Of a DNA stretch of 44,331 bases, positions 8,331 through 17,108 are shown piece after piece. The notes below the pieces were generated by a model, which saw nothing but the letters and a program-made list of their open reading frames with translations, did not search any database and was not told where the DNA came from. A program made the translations under genes and the position numbers. Source of the DNA: JALCLA01 sp965653565 (GTDB lineage Bacteria; Pseudomonadota; Gammaproteobacteria; Xanthomonadales; Xanthomonadaceae). Location of the stretch: NCBI GenBank assembly GCA_965653565.1, contig CBFHAI010000035.1:1-44331 (forward strand), in the 5' to 3' direction. Position 1 is the first letter of the stretch. Every line of letters starts with the position of its first letter.

Positions 8331-9710
8331 CTAGCCGTCTTTGCCGATTTTGATGTCGACGCCCAGATCGCGCAGTTTGCGATACAGGTGCGTGCGCTCC
8401 ATCCCGGCCATTCTAGCGAGCTTGCCGACGCTGCCGCCGGCTTCGTTGAGCTGGCGCAGTAAATACACCCGTTCGAACTGATCGCGCGCTTCGCGCAGCG
8501 GCAGGCTGAAATCGATGGCGAAGGCGTCGCCGGCGGCCGCCGTGGCCGCGGCGGGCGCGGCGCCGCCGAGTGCCGGTTCGATTTCCGCGAGCGATACTTC
8601 GCCGCTGCCCAGCACGCCCAGCCGCTGCGTGAGGCCGCGCAGTTCGCGCACGTTGCCGGGCCAGCCGTGGCGTTTCAGGCGCTCGATCGCGGCTGCGCCG
8701 AAGCGTCGCGCCGGCAGCCGATCGCGCGCCGCGAAGAAGGCCGCGAAATGCTCGAGCAGTTCGCGCACGTCATCGGGCCGTTCGCGCAACGCGGGCACCG
8801 AGACCGGCAGCACATTGAGCTGGAAATACAATTCGTCGCGCACGCGACCGGCCGCGCGCAGCGCTTCGAGATCCTGCGCGCTGGCGGCGATCACGCGCAC
8901 GTCGAGCGGCACCGGCGTGCGGCCGCCGACGCGCAGCAGCTGGCGCCGTTCCAGCACGCTCGACAGGCGCAGCTGCAATTCGGCGCCCAGATCGGCGATT
9001 TCGTCGAGGAACACGCTGCCGCCCTGCGCCTGCTCGAGCAGGCCGGGCGACACGCCGAAATCGCTTTCCGCGCCGAACAGCGTGGCGGCCGCCTGTTCGT
9101 TCGCGATCGCGCCGGCGGCCACGGTGACGAAGGGCCCGTCGCGGCGCGCGCTGCGGCCATGCAGCCAGCGCGCGATCGCTTCCTTGCCGGTGCCCGGTTC
9201 GCCGCGCAGCAGCACCGGCGCGCCGTGATCGGCGAGCCGTTCGAGCTGCGCGCGCAGCGCCTGCATCAGCGCCGACGAGCCGACCGGTTCGTATTGCGGC
9301 TGCACCTGCTCGCGCAGGCGGGTGTTGGCGTCGCGCAGGCGCTGCGCTTCGAGCGCGCGTTCGAGCGTGATGAGCAATTTCGCCAGCGCGATGGGCTTTT
9401 CGATGAAATCGTAGGCGCCCAGGCGCGTCGCCTCGACCGCGGTTTCGACGGTGCCGTGGCCCGACATCATCACCACCGGCACCTGCAATTCGCCGGCCGC
9501 GGCCCATTCGCGCAGCAAGGCGATGCCGTCGGTGCCCGGCATCCAGATGTCCAGAAGCACTGCGTCGAACGTACCTTTCTGGCGGGCCTCGCGGGCGGCG
9601 GTGACATTTTCTGCGACGGTTACGCGATATCCCTCGTCCTCGAGGATGTCGCGCACCCCGGCCCGGATATCGGGCTCGTCGTCGACCACCAGGATGTGAG
9701 CGGAAGGCAT
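8331..9710 (-). CDS. ntrX: NtrX-type response regulator with AAA+ domain lacking the GAFTGA loop
   Basis: This 459-residue protein is the probable partner of the NtrY kinase encoded at 13164-15287. Residues 1-115 form a receiver domain with acidic pocket Asp10/Asp11, phosphorylatable Asp54 (VLLDIWMPG), Ser83 and Lys105. Residues 140-370 form a sigma54-activator-type AAA+ domain with Walker A GEPGTGKE (170-177) and Walker B GGSVFLDE (230-237). The C-terminus is a Fis-type helix-turn-helix (GSVGKLARMAGMERTHLYRK). The sigma54-contacting GAFTGA loop is absent: after LFG the sequence reads AESDFGVSPGLLEQAQGG, about five residues shorter than usual. It may therefore regulate without sigma54. The ATG at 9710 gives the normal NtrX length; the longer upstream frame has no domain content. 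Confidence 0.9.
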   Translation of the reverse strand: MPSAHILVVDDEPDIRAGVRDILEDEGYRVTVAENVTAAREARQKGTFDAVLLDIWMPGTDGIALLREWAAAGELQVPVVMMSGHGTVETAVEATRLGAYDFIEKPIALAKLLITLERALEAQRLRDANTRLREQVQPQYEPVGSSALMQALRAQLERLADHGAPVLLRGEPGTGKEAIARWLHGRSARRDGPFVTVAAGAIANEQAAATLFGAESDFGVSPGLLEQAQGGSVFLDEIADLGAELQLRLSSVLERRQLLRVGGRTPVPLDVRVIAASAQDLEALRAAGRVRDELYFQLNVLPVSVPALRERPDDVRELLEHFAAFFAARDRLPARRFGAAAIERLKRHGWPGNVRELRGLTQRLGVLGSGEVSLAEIEPALGGAAPAAATAAAGDAFAIDFSLPLREARDQFERVYLLRQLNEAGGSVGKLARMAGMERTHLYRKLRDLGVDIKIGKDG

Positions 9711-9864
9711 GATTCCAGCAAGCGAAGGAAGAGCGGCACAGTCTGAGCCGCCACAGGAATGGCAGCAAGCCGGCGCGGCCGCGTTGGCCGTGGCGGGCAG
9801 CGATTTCCGCAGCCTGGCGCTGGTGCGCAGCCCGCCGGCACGGTCGCAGACGCCGCTATCGCAC

Positions 9865-10656
9865 GTGCCTGTGCCGGCGCGAACCGGGCTGTCGGCCTGC
9901 GTCATCACCTACAACGAAGCCGACCGCATCGCCGCCTGCCTGGCCTCGCTGGCGTTCTGCGACGAGGTGGTGGTGGTCGATTCGCACTCCACCGACGGCT
10001 CGCGCGAAATCGCGGCGGCCGCCGGTGCGCGCGTCATCGAACGCGACTGGTCGGGCTATCGGGCGCAGAAACAATTCGCGGTGCAGGCCGCGCGGCACGA
10101 CTGGGTGCTGTGCCTGGACGCCGACGAAGTGGTGAGCCCGCAACTGGCGACCGAAATCATCCTGTTGCGCCGCCGCGGTTTCGACGATGCGGCCTGCTAC
10201 TCGATGCCGCGCTGCACCGAATATTTCGGCCGCATGATCCGCCATGGCAACTGGTATCCGGATCGCGCGAAACGCCTGTTCGACCGTCGGCGCGCGCGCT
10301 GGGGCGGCCGCGAGATCCACGAAAAGGTGATCGCTGACGGCCCGGTGCGGCAACTCGACGGCGAGATCGAACACTACGCCTATCGCAATCTCAACGATCA
10401 GCTCAGCCGCCTGGGCCGCTACGCCGAATTGATGGCGCGCGCGCTGCACGCTGAGGGCCGCCGCGCCCGCTGGTGGAACCTGCTGCTGAGCCCCGCGTGG
10501 CGTGCGTTCCGCAGCGTCGTGCTGCGCGGCGGCTGGCGCGATGGCTGGCGCGGGCTGGCGATCGCGTGGATCGAATCCAACTACGTGCGACAGAAATTCC
10601 TGGCCCTGTGGCTGCTCGAACGCGGCCTGCCCGTCGGTGAGAACGATCGCCCATGA
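9865..10656 (+). CDS. Family 2 glycosyltransferase, WaaE/KdtX-like
   Basis: The product is a GT-A fold glycosyltransferase resembling the WaaE/KdtX group that adds a sugar to the lipopolysaccharide core at the cytoplasmic face. Key signs are LSACVITYNEADRIAACLAS, VVVVDSHSTDGS, the DADE metal-binding motif (LCLDADEVVS) and the later NWYPDRAKRLFDRRRARW and EIHEKV blocks of this subfamily. The start is uncertain. The frame is open back to an ATG at 9709 that overlaps the ntrX start codon on the other strand, but those extra 52 residues look non-coding, so I place the start at the GTG at 9865, with a GTG at 9871 as an alternative. The stop overlaps the next gene by four bases (ATGA), suggesting coupled translation. 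Confidence 0.85.
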   Translation: MPVPARTGLSACVITYNEADRIAACLASLAFCDEVVVVDSHSTDGSREIAAAAGARVIERDWSGYRAQKQFAVQAARHDWVLCLDADEVVSPQLATEIILLRRRGFDDAACYSMPRCTEYFGRMIRHGNWYPDRAKRLFDRRRARWGGREIHEKVIADGPVRQLDGEIEHYAYRNLNDQLSRLGRYAELMARALHAEGRRARWWNLLLSPAWRAFRSVVLRGGWRDGWRGLAIAWIESNYVRQKFLALWLLERGLPVGENDRP

Positions 10657-11489
10657 ACGCTTGCAAGCCGCAACATTGCAGCCTCGTCATCACGACCTAC
10701 AACTGGAAACAGGCGCTGGCGCTGGTGCTCGACAGCGTGGCGCGCCAGCGTGTGCTGCCCGATGAGGTGATCGTCGCCGATGACGGTTCGCGCGCCGATA
10801 CCGGCGAAGCGATCCGCCAGCGCGCGGCGGATTTCCCGACGCGCCTGCACCATGTGTGGCAGGAAGATCTCGGTTTCCGCGCCGCGCGCGTGCGCAATCT
10901 CGCGATCGCGGCGGCCCGCTTCGACTATGTGCTGCTGATCGACGGCGACATGGTGCTCGACAAGCATTTCGTCGCCGACCATCTGGAAGCCGCGCGTCCC
11001 GGCTGCTTCGTGCAGGGTTCGCGCGTGCTCACCGGTCCGATCCAGTCGAAGTCGATGCTCGAGCAGGGCCGGCTCGATCTGCCGTTCTTCGCGCGCGACA
11101 TCGAGCGTCGCCGCCACACCCTGCGCCTGCCTGCGATCAGCCGCCTGCTGCGGCGGCCGTCGGCCAGTGCGCGCGGCATCAAGACCTGCAATCAGGGCTG
11201 GTGGCGCGAGGATCTGATCGGCCTCAACGGCTTCGACGAACGCATGCACGGCTGGGGCCGCGAAGACGACGAACTGGCGGCGCGCGCGTTCAATGCCGGC
11301 ATGCGTCGCATAGCACTGCGCTGCGCCGGCTTGGCGATCCATCTGCATCACACCGAGCGGCACATCGAAGGCGAGAGCTTCAACGACCGCTATCTGCAGG
11401 AGACGCGCGCGACGAAGCTCACCCGTTGCAAGTTCGGACTCGACTCACACCAGCAGGACGCGGTCGACGCAAGACATATCGCGGCCTAG
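10653..11489 (+). CDS. Family 2 glycosyltransferase with C-terminal GT7C-like region
   Basis: This 278-residue cytoplasmic enzyme probably transfers a sugar to a surface polysaccharide or lipopolysaccharide intermediate. The GT2 core is clear: SLVITTYNWKQALALVLDSV, then EVIVADDGS and the DGDM metal site (LLIDGDMVLDKHF). Near residue 200 the sequence GFDERMHGWGREDDELAAR is the galactosyltransferase-like C-terminal motif seen in chondroitin-synthase-type GT2 proteins, carrying the W-G-x-E-D-x-E catalytic signature. It starts inside the stop codon of the preceding glycosyltransferase gene, so the pair is one unit. Its 3' end overlaps by four bases with the convergent ArnT-like gene. The exact donor and acceptor cannot be read from the sequence. 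Confidence 0.88.
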   Translation: MNACKPQHCSLVITTYNWKQALALVLDSVARQRVLPDEVIVADDGSRADTGEAIRQRAADFPTRLHHVWQEDLGFRAARVRNLAIAAARFDYVLLIDGDMVLDKHFVADHLEAARPGCFVQGSRVLTGPIQSKSMLEQGRLDLPFFARDIERRRHTLRLPAISRLLRRPSASARGIKTCNQGWWREDLIGLNGFDERMHGWGREDDELAARAFNAGMRRIALRCAGLAIHLHHTERHIEGESFNDRYLQETRATKLTRCKFGLDSHQQDAVDARHIAA

Positions 11490-13156
11490 TCGCTGCGGCA
11501 TGCTGCGCGCACGGCGTCGGCGCGGAACAGCCACCAGCTGCGGCGGTTCGACTGTCCGATCGGCACCGCGCGATCGCGTTCGATGCACTCGCCCATCGCC
11601 GTGTCGAGGATCAACACCCAGCGATTCTCCGGTGCTTCGCGCTGCCAGGCGATGGCACCGGCGCGCTGCATTTCCGGCGGACGACGAAACCCGAAGGTGC
11701 GCGCCGGACGATCGGCCTGCAGCAGGTTCTGCTCCTTCCACGCGACCAGGGCGAGTTCGTCGTGCGGGCCGATTTTCTGCGCCACTTCGGTCATCAGGCC
11801 GCGCGCCGAGCTCGATTCATCGAGGATGGGGTAGGCGACAAAACCGATCAGCACCCAGATCAAGGCGAGGCTGATCATCACGGCGCCCGCCGCGCGCCGT
11901 ACGCGACCCCAGGCCGCGGCCAGCAGGGTGCCACCACCGATCGCCAACAACAGCCACCAGATCGCATCGGATGCCGCATCGATGCCGCGCGAGGTTTCGG
12001 TTCGGGTTTCGAAACCCGGTTCGCCGAGCAGCGGCAACGCGCCGCCGACCAAGGTCAGCACGCCGAGGAACAACACGAAGCCCAGCAGGACGCGACGCAC
12101 CGACACTTTGCGCAGCAGTCCCGGCAACAGCGGCGCCAACGCCAGGCAGAACATGGGCAGCGCAGGCAGGATGTAGACGTCGCGCTTGCCCGATGGAATC
12201 GAGAAGAAAACCAGCACCGCGAGCACCCAACCGAGCAGTAACAGGTAGCGCGCATCGCCGCGTCTGAACCGTCGCCACCACGCCGGCACGGCCCACGGCA
12301 GCGCGAGCGCGGCCGGCAACCACAGCGTCAGGATCACCTGCGCGAAATACCACACCGGTTGGTGGTGATGCCACGACGCGCCGTAGCGCTGCGCGGTCTG
12401 GCGCAGCAGGATGTTGTCGGCATAGGCGCGCAGTGCGGGATCGTCGCTGCCATTGACTGCGATCAACATCGGTACCAGCCACAGCGCAATGGCGCCGAGC
12501 AGGCAGGCGATGCCGAGCAGCGCCGGCGCCAGACCAACGCGCTGTACGCCACGCCAGCCGCGAAAGCGCGCGAACGCCGCTGGCAGAAACAGCAGCAACG
12601 CGATCACACCGACGCCTTTGGTGATGACGCCGACGCCGGCGGCGAAGAAGCCGACGAAAAGCCAGCGCCAGTCCGGCCCGCGCAGCAGATGCCGAAGCAA
12701 GCCGTAGACCGACAGCGTGATGAAGAACGTCACCGTCGCGTCAATCTGCGCGCGCTTGGCGAGGAACGTGAATTGCAGCGCGAACAGCAGCGCGTAGGCG
12801 GCGTACAGGCCGACGCGGCGATTCCATAGGCGCCTGCCCAGATCGTGCACCAGCCACAGGGTGCCGAGCGCCGCCAGCAGCGACGGCAACAGGAAGGCGA
12901 CGCGCCACGCGCGCGTGAGCAGGTAGGACAGCGCCTGCAGCCACATGAACAGCGGCGGCTTGTCGGGATACAACTCGTCGCCACGCATCGGAAACAGCCA
13001 GCGACCCGATTCGATCATCTGCCGCGCCACCAGCGCGAAGCGCGGCTCGTCGGCCGGCCACGGATCGCGCAGGCCCAGGCCGGCACCGATGATCAGCAAG
13101 GCGATGCCGAGCAGCAGCCACAGGTCGCGGCGCGCGTCGTGCGTGATCAGGCGCAT
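11486..13156 (-). CDS. ArnT-like GT-C family membrane glycosyltransferase
   Basis: The 556-residue product is a polytopic membrane protein of the PMT/ArnT (GT-C) superfamily, which uses lipid-linked sugars to modify lipid A or proteins on the periplasmic side. The first periplasmic loop carries the acidic catalytic signature PWPADEPRFALVARQMIESG and the later YPDKPPLFMWLQALSY, as in ArnT (DE and KPP motifs). About twelve hydrophobic segments follow, then a soluble C-terminal domain of about 130 residues. The ATG at 13156 is seven bases after the ntrY stop, so it is probably expressed from the def-to-ntrY operon. Its 3' end overlaps by four bases with the convergent GT2 gene. With the two GT2 genes it makes a small glycosylation cluster. 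The substrate is not known. Confidence 0.87.
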   Translation of the reverse strand: MRLITHDARRDLWLLLGIALLIIGAGLGLRDPWPADEPRFALVARQMIESGRWLFPMRGDELYPDKPPLFMWLQALSYLLTRAWRVAFLLPSLLAALGTLWLVHDLGRRLWNRRVGLYAAYALLFALQFTFLAKRAQIDATVTFFITLSVYGLLRHLLRGPDWRWLFVGFFAAGVGVITKGVGVIALLLFLPAAFARFRGWRGVQRVGLAPALLGIACLLGAIALWLVPMLIAVNGSDDPALRAYADNILLRQTAQRYGASWHHHQPVWYFAQVILTLWLPAALALPWAVPAWWRRFRRGDARYLLLLGWVLAVLVFFSIPSGKRDVYILPALPMFCLALAPLLPGLLRKVSVRRVLLGFVLFLGVLTLVGGALPLLGEPGFETRTETSRGIDAASDAIWWLLLAIGGGTLLAAAWGRVRRAAGAVMISLALIWVLIGFVAYPILDESSSARGLMTEVAQKIGPHDELALVAWKEQNLLQADRPARTFGFRRPPEMQRAGAIAWQREAPENRWVLILDTAMGECIERDRAVPIGQSNRRSWWLFRADAVRAACRSD

Positions 13157-13163
13157 GCGGCGC

Positions 13164-15287
13164 TCACGCCAGCGGCAGCCACAGCGAGAAACGCGCGCCG
13201 CCTTCGGTGCGATTCTCCGCGCGCAGGCGGCCGCCGTGCTCCTGCGCGATCTTCGCGACGATCGCCAGGCCCAGTCCGGTGCCTTTGATTTTCGTAGTGC
13301 GATACGGCTCGAACCACTGCTCGTCGAATCCTTCCGGCAATCCGCCGCCATTGTCGCTCACGCTCAGTTCGACGCCGTCGCGCACGCCGTCGATGCGTCG
13401 CGCGGTGGCCACCGAAATCGCGATCAGGCTGCGCTCGGCGCCGGCTTCGATCGCGTTCTTCACCAAGTTGTGCAGCACCTGGCGCACGCGGCCGCTGTCG
13501 GCGCTGACGTGCGGCACGGCGGCATCGAAATCGCGTGCGATGCGCAGGCGCGCATCACCCTCGTACAGATCGAGCACTTCGCCGGCGAGCGCATTCAGAT
13601 CGACCGGCGCCAGTTGCAACGTCGGCGGCTTGGCGTAGTCGCCAAAGGAATTGACCAGCGTCTTGAGCGCGTCGACCTGCGCCACGATGGTGTGGGTGGC
13701 GCGATCGAGCACTTCGGCATCGTCGCTCGCCAGTTTCGGCAGCACGCGGCGGCGCAGGCGCTCGGCGGCGAGCTGGATCGGCGTCAACGGATTGCGGATT
13801 TCATGCGCGAAACGGCGCGCCACTTCGGCCCACGCGGCGTCGCGGCGGGCGCGGTCGATCACGGTGGTGTCGTCGAACACGGCTACCAGACCGCTTTCGG
13901 GCAGCCGCGCGCCGCGCAGCAGCAACAGGCGCCGTTCGCCTTCGTGTTCGAGCGCGATCTCTTCGCGCCACTCGCGCACGCCTTCGCGCAGCCGCGCTTG
14001 CAGGGCGTCGAGGATCGGCAACGCGCGCGGCACCAGACGCCGCAGTTCGCCGAGCGCCTGGCCGGCGTGGCGCTGCGGATCGACGCCGAGCAATTCCTGC
14101 GCGGCGGCATTGCTGCTGCGCAGACGCGCTTCGCCATCGAGCACCAGTACGCCGGAGGACAGCCTGGCCAGCACGGTTTCGAGATAGGCGCGCTGGCGCT
14201 CGGTTTCCGCGGCGCTCGACCGCGCACGCGCGGTGGTGAGCTCGAGTTCGCGCGTCATGCGGTTGAACGACTGCACCAGGAAGCCGAGCTCGTCGTCCTG
14301 CCCTTCCGGCAGCTGCGCGTCGTAACGGCCCTGCGCGATGTCGCGGGTGGCCGCCGCCAACCGTCCCACCGGCGCGACCAGCCGCCGCGCGAGATCGAAT
14401 GCGAGCAACACCGCGAGCAGCGCCGACAGCAGCAGCACGAAACTCAGGATCAGCGTGAAAGCCAGCTTGAGTTCATCGCGCAGGAACACGGCCTGGCGCT
14501 GGCCGTGCACCGCGCCTTCGATGCGCGCGACGAGCGTCGCGTAATCGGCCGGCAATTCGTACAGCGCCTGCAGCACGCGACCGTCGGCGCGCGGATCGCC
14601 GACCGGCACCAGCACGCGCAGACGCATGCCGCGGGCGTCGCGTTCGGCGGCGGCGTAGCGGCCGCGGTTGACCAGCGCCAGGCGGATGTCTTCTTCCGGC
14701 GGCGCCGGCAACAACAGGCCCGGATCGGCCGCCGCGACGGCGCGCACGCGGCCGTCGGCTTCGAACAGCGCGAGTTGCGACGCCGACTGCCGATCGAGTT
14801 CGTTTTCCAGTTCCAGATCGATCGCGGTGTCGTCGGCGAATTCGATCGCGGCCGCGACCGATTCGGTGCGCGTTTCGGCATCGGCGGTGCGTTCGTCGAG
14901 ATACAGGCGGCCGATGGCGAGCGCATCGTCGAGTGCCTGCGCGCTGTTGGCGCGCAGCCACGAATCGACCGTCGCGTTGACGAAACGCACACCGAAGCCG
15001 TACACGAGAAATACCGGCGGCAAGGCGAGCAGCACGAGCAACAACACCAGCCGCCGCGTGAGTTTGGCACCGGGCACGTTGCGCGCGAGTTGTTGCCGTA
15101 AGCGCCAGAGACGATTCGCGATGGCCAGCCCCAACGCCACCAGCGCCACCGCCGTGGCGACGAAAACATACGGGTAGTAGCGCGCGTAGCCCTGTCCGAG
15201 GCCTTCGGCGTCGGCCGCCAGATACAGCGACGACAACAGCAGCACGAGCAGCGCCAGCGGCGCCACCACGCGCCGCAGCAACCGCAT
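13164..15287 (-). CDS. ntrY: NtrY-type membrane sensor histidine kinase
   Basis: This 707-residue kinase probably phosphorylates NtrX. Hydrophobic segments lie near residues 8-24, 41-57 and 79-97, followed by a sensory periplasmic region and another membrane helix at about 279-300. A HAMP domain (about 300-350), a PAS domain (about 366-470), a HisKA domain with phospho-acceptor His495 (FAHEIRNPLTPIQ) and an HATPase domain with N-box NLVKNAIEAG, G1 DNGGG and G2 GTGLGL follow. The ATG at 15287 is 11 bases past the DUF4390 stop; an upstream ATG at 15314 would overlap that gene. In the usual arrangement ntrX follows directly, but here three glycosyltransferase genes intervene. Identity is firm, the stimulus unknown. 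Confidence 0.92.
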   Translation of the reverse strand: MRLLRRVVAPLALLVLLLSSLYLAADAEGLGQGYARYYPYVFVATAVALVALGLAIANRLWRLRQQLARNVPGAKLTRRLVLLLVLLALPPVFLVYGFGVRFVNATVDSWLRANSAQALDDALAIGRLYLDERTADAETRTESVAAAIEFADDTAIDLELENELDRQSASQLALFEADGRVRAVAAADPGLLLPAPPEEDIRLALVNRGRYAAAERDARGMRLRVLVPVGDPRADGRVLQALYELPADYATLVARIEGAVHGQRQAVFLRDELKLAFTLILSFVLLLSALLAVLLAFDLARRLVAPVGRLAAATRDIAQGRYDAQLPEGQDDELGFLVQSFNRMTRELELTTARARSSAAETERQRAYLETVLARLSSGVLVLDGEARLRSSNAAAQELLGVDPQRHAGQALGELRRLVPRALPILDALQARLREGVREWREEIALEHEGERRLLLLRGARLPESGLVAVFDDTTVIDRARRDAAWAEVARRFAHEIRNPLTPIQLAAERLRRRVLPKLASDDAEVLDRATHTIVAQVDALKTLVNSFGDYAKPPTLQLAPVDLNALAGEVLDLYEGDARLRIARDFDAAVPHVSADSGRVRQVLHNLVKNAIEAGAERSLIAISVATARRIDGVRDGVELSVSDNGGGLPEGFDEQWFEPYRTTKIKGTGLGLAIVAKIAQEHGGRLRAENRTEGGARFSLWLPLA

Positions 15288-15298
15288 CGCGCGGGTGG

Positions 15299-15814
15299 CT
15301 ACGAGGCCGGCCATGCTGCCGGCGGCGAGACGAGGCGCCACTGTTCGGGATTGAGGAAGGCCGGAAAGCGCAGCGGCGTCGGCAGCGAGGTCAGATCGAG
15401 GGCGACGGTGACCTGGCCTTTGCAATCGGATCGCGCACCGAGCCGCACCGGCATGCGCACGCGATCGAGCGCGGCGAGCAAGGCGCTGCTGCGCGCGAAG
15501 CTACGCGTCTGCGCATCGCCGATGCGCTGCAATTCGAAATGGCGCGTGAGCGGCGAGTAGCGGAGTTCGAGCGCCTGCATCTGCGGACGATCGCAGCCTT
15601 CGATCAGATAGGTCAGCCGCAGCGGAATGCCATGTTCGAGCGCCTCGCGCATGGTCGGCGAGAATTTCAGATCGTGCGTGATCTCGAGCTGCGGGCCGTC
15701 GCCACCGTTGATGATGCGCGTGTCGAGAATGCGGGCGCGCTCCGGCGTCTGGCCCAGGCATCCGGCCAGCAGCGGCACGAGCAGCAGGCTAGACGCGTTT
15801 TTCCAGCACCGCAT
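15299..15814 (-). CDS. DUF4390 lipoprotein
   Basis: The 171-residue product begins MRCWKNASSLLLVPLLAGC, a lipoprotein signal with lipobox LAGC, so it should be anchored to a membrane at the periplasmic side. The mature part matches DUF4390, including the ILDTRI start, GIPLRLTYLIE and LRYSPLTRHFEL, followed by ALLAALDRVRMPV. Members of this family are typically encoded between rsmB and ntrY, as here, which suggests an envelope-stress or NtrY-related role, but no function is established. The start at 15814 is fixed by the signal peptide and overlaps rsmB by 26 bases. The stop is 11 bases before the ntrY ATG. Confidence 0.88.
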   Translation of the reverse strand: MRCWKNASSLLLVPLLAGCLGQTPERARILDTRIINGGDGPQLEITHDLKFSPTMREALEHGIPLRLTYLIEGCDRPQMQALELRYSPLTRHFELQRIGDAQTRSFARSSALLAALDRVRMPVRLGARSDCKGQVTVALDLTSLPTPLRFPAFLNPEQWRLVSPPAAWPAS

Positions 15815-17108
15815 GGAAGAAGCCGTCGCCGTCGTCCTGGCCCGGCAGCCGTTGACGCCCGGCGCCGCTGGCGTGCCCGAAGGAATCGGGCAAGGCGACG
15901 GCGACGGCATCGGGCGTGCGTGCGAGGAAGGCATCGATCTGACGCTCGTTCTCGTCTTTGAGGATCGAACAGGTCGCATAGACTAGTCGCCCGCCGACAG
16001 CGAGCATAGGCCAGGCCGCGTCGAGCAGGCGCGCCTGCAACGCGGTCAGGCCGACCACATCGGCCGCACGCCGATGCAATTTGATGTCCGGCTGGCGGCG
16101 GATCACGCCGGTGCCCGAGCACGGCGCGTCGAGCAGGATGCGATGGAATTTCACCCGGTCCCACCATGCTTCCGGTGCGCCGGCGTCGCCCGCCCGCAGT
16201 TCGGCACCGAGCCCCAGGCGCAACAGATTCTCGCGCACGCGCTGCAGCCGATGCGCATCGACATCCAGGCCGAGCAGCTTCACGGCCGGCGTGCGCTCGA
16301 GGATATGCGCGGTCTTGCCGCCCGGCGCGCAGCAGGCGTCGAGGACGCGTTCGCCGGGCTGCGCATCGAGCGCCAGCGCCGTCAGTTGCGCCGAGACGTC
16401 CTGCACCGAGACCTGCCCTGCGTCCCAACCGGGCAGGCGCGTCGGCGACGTGCCGGCGTCCAGCCGCAGCGCGGACGGCGCAATCGCGCTCGCTTCGGCT
16501 TCGATATCGACGGCGCGCAATTGCGCCAGATAATCGTCGCGCGTGATGCGCGCCAGATTCACCCGCAGCCACATCGGGCCCGCGTGATTGTTGGCATCGA
16601 GGATGGCGTCGGCCTGTTCGGCCCAATCGCGCCGCAGTGCCAGCGTCAGCCAGCGCGGATGCGAATAGCGCACGTTGTCGGAGTCGCCGAGCGCGGCGTC
16701 GAGTTCGTCGCGTTCGCGTGCGTAGCGGCGCAGCACCGCGTTGACGAAACCGACATGGCGCGGCTGCTTGAGCAGGCGCGCGGCTTCGGCGGTGCTGGAA
16801 ATGGCGGCGTAATCAGCCAGCCGCATCGCATCGAGTTGCGCCAGGCCGGCGAGCAACAACGCGTGCACCACGCGCGCTGACGGCGGCAGCGGCCGTTGCG
16901 TGAGCTTTTCGAGCAGGCGCTCGTAACGTTGCGACCAGCGCGCCGCCTCGAAACAGATCGCCTCGCACAGCGCGCGATCGCGCGCATCGCCGAGGTCTTC
17001 CAGCGCGCGCGGCAGCGCCGTCTTCAGCGACAGGCCCTCGAAGCGCACCGCGAGGATCGCGCGCGCCGCGGCGGCGCGCACTTCGGCGCCCTGCACGGCG
17101 ATATTCAT
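15789..17108 (-). CDS. rsmB: 16S rRNA (cytosine-967-C5)-methyltransferase RsmB
   Basis: RsmB methylates C967 of 16S rRNA using S-adenosylmethionine. The 439-residue protein has the normal two-part layout: an N-terminal NusB-like RNA-binding domain (about residues 1-150, ARAILAVRFEGLSLKTALPRA) and a C-terminal Rossmann methyltransferase. The S-adenosylmethionine motif DACCAPGGKT and the two catalytic cysteine motifs LLDAPCSGTG and VYATCSIL, which identify m5C methyltransferases, are intact. The ATG overlaps the fmt stop (ATGA), so translation is coupled. The def-fmt-rsmB order is conserved in gammaproteobacteria. Identification is very secure. Confidence 0.97.
   Translation of the reverse strand: MNIAVQGAEVRAAAARAILAVRFEGLSLKTALPRALEDLGDARDRALCEAICFEAARWSQRYERLLEKLTQRPLPPSARVVHALLLAGLAQLDAMRLADYAAISSTAEAARLLKQPRHVGFVNAVLRRYARERDELDAALGDSDNVRYSHPRWLTLALRRDWAEQADAILDANNHAGPMWLRVNLARITRDDYLAQLRAVDIEAEASAIAPSALRLDAGTSPTRLPGWDAGQVSVQDVSAQLTALALDAQPGERVLDACCAPGGKTAHILERTPAVKLLGLDVDAHRLQRVRENLLRLGLGAELRAGDAGAPEAWWDRVKFHRILLDAPCSGTGVIRRQPDIKLHRRAADVVGLTALQARLLDAAWPMLAVGGRLVYATCSILKDENERQIDAFLARTPDAVAVALPDSFGHASGAGRQRLPGQDDGDGFFHAVLEKRV

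Noticed and set aside
9709..9864. N-terminal extension of the WaaE-like gene to an ATG at 9709
   Set aside because: The ATG shares bases with the ntrX start codon on the other strand and the 52 added residues have no similarity to the family; the region more likely holds the ntrX promoter.
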